In this document: positions 62,978-64,000 of the stretch, in pieces
Numbering within the stretch: the first letter of the stretch is position 1
Layout of the letters: each line of letters opens with the position of its first letter
Assembly: GCF_016863015.1 (NCBI RefSeq)
Contig: NZ_BOOB01000063.1
Location: 1-64,000, forward strand
Length of the DNA: 64,000 bases
Direction of reading: 5' to 3'
DNA from: Microbispora amethystogenes
Lineage (GTDB): Bacteria > Actinomycetota > Actinomycetes > Streptosporangiales > Streptosporangiaceae
Program-made: the position numbers and the translations under genes
The notes under the pieces: model-generated
Seen by the model: the letters and a program-made list of their open reading frames with translations, nothing else
Database searches by the model: none
What the model was told of the DNA's origin: nothing

Positions 62978-63529
62978 ATGGAGCAGGTCGCCGCGCAGAC
63001 GCCGAGCGGATCCGGCGCCCGGGGCGTGGTGGTGCGCCGGGCCAGGACCCCGGACGTCAGGACGATCCGCCGCCTCGTCGACGCGTATTCGGGCGTCGGG
63101 CCGCGCCTGCTGAAGAAGAGCACGGTCACGCTGTACGAGGACGTCCAGGAGTTCTGGGTCGCCGAGATCGGCGGAGAGGTCGTCGGCTGCGGCGCGCTGC
63201 ACGTGCTCTGGGAGGACCTCGCCGAGATCAGGACCGTCGCGGTGGACCCGGTGGTGCGCGGCGGAGGCGTCGGCCACCGGATCGTCGCCGAGCTCATCGA
63301 CGCCGCGCGCGGTCTCGGCGTGCGCAGGGTCTTCTGCCTGACGTTCGCCGTGGAGTTCTTCGCCCGTCACGGTTTCACCGAGATTCAGGGCACTCCCGTG
63401 TCTCCCGAGGTGTACGCGGAACTCCTCGCGTCGTACGACGAGGGCGTCGCCGAGTTCCTCGACCTGGAGCACGTCAAGCCGAACACGCTGGGAAACACGC
63501 GAATGCTGCTGCATCTTGATCGCCATTGA
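62978..63529 (+). CDS. argA: Amino-acid N-acetyltransferase (short actinomycete ArgA type)
   Basis: The 183-residue protein is a single GNAT domain: VRRARTPDVRTIRRLVDAYS, EIRTVAVDPVVRGGGVGHRI (acetyl-CoA loop), VFCLTFAVEFFARHGFTEI, and the family tail KPNTLGNTRMLLHL. Mycobacterial proteins of this kind make N-acetylglutamate for arginine synthesis without the kinase-like domain of classical ArgA. ATG 62978 is used. Neighbours do not include arg genes. Confidence 0.85.
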   Translation: MEQVAAQTPSGSGARGVVVRRARTPDVRTIRRLVDAYSGVGPRLLKKSTVTLYEDVQEFWVAEIGGEVVGCGALHVLWEDLAEIRTVAVDPVVRGGGVGHRIVAELIDAARGLGVRRVFCLTFAVEFFARHGFTEIQGTPVSPEVYAELLASYDEGVAEFLDLEHVKPNTLGNTRMLLHLDRH

Positions 63530-63675
63530 GTCATAATGCCGACATTGGTGGCTGATCTTGACGCTGGTGGTCAGCCGCTGCAAAGGTGACTGTTGATACG
63601 CGTGTCGCTACTTTTGGCGATATCAGCGTGTGCTACTGAGATGCGGCGCATGCGTCTTCGAAACGAGGTGACACG

Positions 63676-64000
63676 GTGAGCACCGGACAGCCGCCGTACC
63701 CCCAGGACGAGTCGGACGGAACGCCACCGCCGCCCTCGAGCCACGGGTACAACACGGACAGACCTTCCCAGGAGTACGACCCCGAGGCCACGGTCGTCGG
63801 CTATCGGGCACAGCAGACGGGCCCGCAGCAGACGCCCGGGCAGGACCCCGCCCAGGGCGGCTACGGCCAGCAGCAGGGCTACGGCCAGGAGACCGGCCCG
63901 CAGGGTTACGGCCAGCAGTACGGTCAGCAGGCTCCGCAGCAGGGCTATGGTCAGCAGCAGTACGGTCAGCAGACCGGCCCCCAGGCGTCCGGCTCGCAGG
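63676..64000 (+). CDS. Gly/Gln/Tyr-rich low-complexity protein, 5' part, cut by window edge
   Basis: GTG 63676 follows GAGGTG and opens a frame to the right edge (108 codons seen). The first 45 residues are Pro/Ser/Asp-rich (QPPYPQDESDGTPPPP, YDPEATVVGY). Repeated GYGQQ, QTGPQ and YGQQ units then begin. This is an intrinsically disordered N-terminus, as seen in front of membrane or scaffold domains of actinomycete proteins. The functional domain lies outside the window, so no family can be named. Confidence 0.7.
   Translation, partial: MSTGQPPYPQDESDGTPPPPSSHGYNTDRPSQEYDPEATVVGYRAQQTGPQQTPGQDPAQGGYGQQQGYGQETGPQGYGQQYGQQAPQQGYGQQQYGQQTGPQASGSQ

Noticed and set aside
62593-63519. Plus-strand frame through the hairpin region into the acetyltransferase gene
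   Set aside because: Protein-like sequence is only found in the 62978 frame; this frame is Arg/Gly-rich and crosses a 14-bp hairpin.

Overview
The window is very GC-rich actinomycete chromosome. The gene set (WhiB-like proteins, class I lysyl-tRNA synthetase, a SAM-IV riboswitch, the ftsH-fol cluster, ECF sigma factors and NlpC/P60 proteins with a c-di-AMP riboswitch) points to Actinomycetales. Gene order and protein style look most like Streptosporangiales (Streptosporangium, Nonomuraea or Microbispora relatives), but that assignment is inference.

Positions 1-7629 are the right-hand part of an actinomycete integrative and conjugative element (AICE). A tightly overlapping minus-strand operon runs from whiB through a frameshifted NUDIX gene, two micro-proteins, an RRQRL zinc-binding protein, a DUF2637 membrane protein and two tiny ORFs to the start of an FtsK/TraB-type DNA translocase cut by the window edge. 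A divergent GntR regulator and a YdcF-like protein follow. Next come cargo genes: a small membrane protein, a PD-(D/E)XK nuclease-like protein and a low-GC three-helix membrane protein. The element ends in a duplicated 3' half of tRNA-Thr(CGT), which marks its attachment site. The integrase, rep genes and complete tRNA should lie to the left, outside the window.

Positions 7630-34900 are variable chromosomal sequence. It holds a secreted peptide, a class C beta-lactamase-fold hydrolase, an AhpD-like protein, an HTH/NB-ARC/TPR regulator and a secreted DUF11 protein. An ECF sigma factor is coupled to a membrane protein with an FtsX-like extracellular domain. A secreted protein with eight QRP repeats follows, then an XRE/MFS divergent pair, a LuxE/LuxC-like carboxylic-acid reduction pair and an ABC-F protein. 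A NACHT NTPase with extraordinary Gly-Leu-Val membrane blocks, a sigma/zinc-finger fusion with a proline-rich tail and an NlpC/P60 hydrolase complete the region.

Positions 34950-59213 are conserved core. In order: ppa, dacB, a zinc metalloprotease, tilS, hpt, ftsH, folE, folP, an NTF2-like gene, folB, folK and DUF3180; then a lone nuoD paralogue, a class V aminotransferase under a SAM-IV riboswitch, a P450, a MidA-type methyltransferase, DUF2520-panC, a TetR/methyltransferase pair, nadB and nadC joined in one reading frame, coaX and lysS. Together they make folates, pantothenate/CoA precursors and NAD, and handle membrane-protein quality control and tRNA lysidine/lysine.

Positions 59214-64000 hold a divergent HxlR/oxidoreductase pair, an orphan LuxR-type HTH protein, a second NlpC/P60 hydrolase preceded by a c-di-AMP (ydaO) riboswitch, an ArgA-like acetyltransferase and the start of a Gly/Gln/Tyr-rich protein cut by the right edge.
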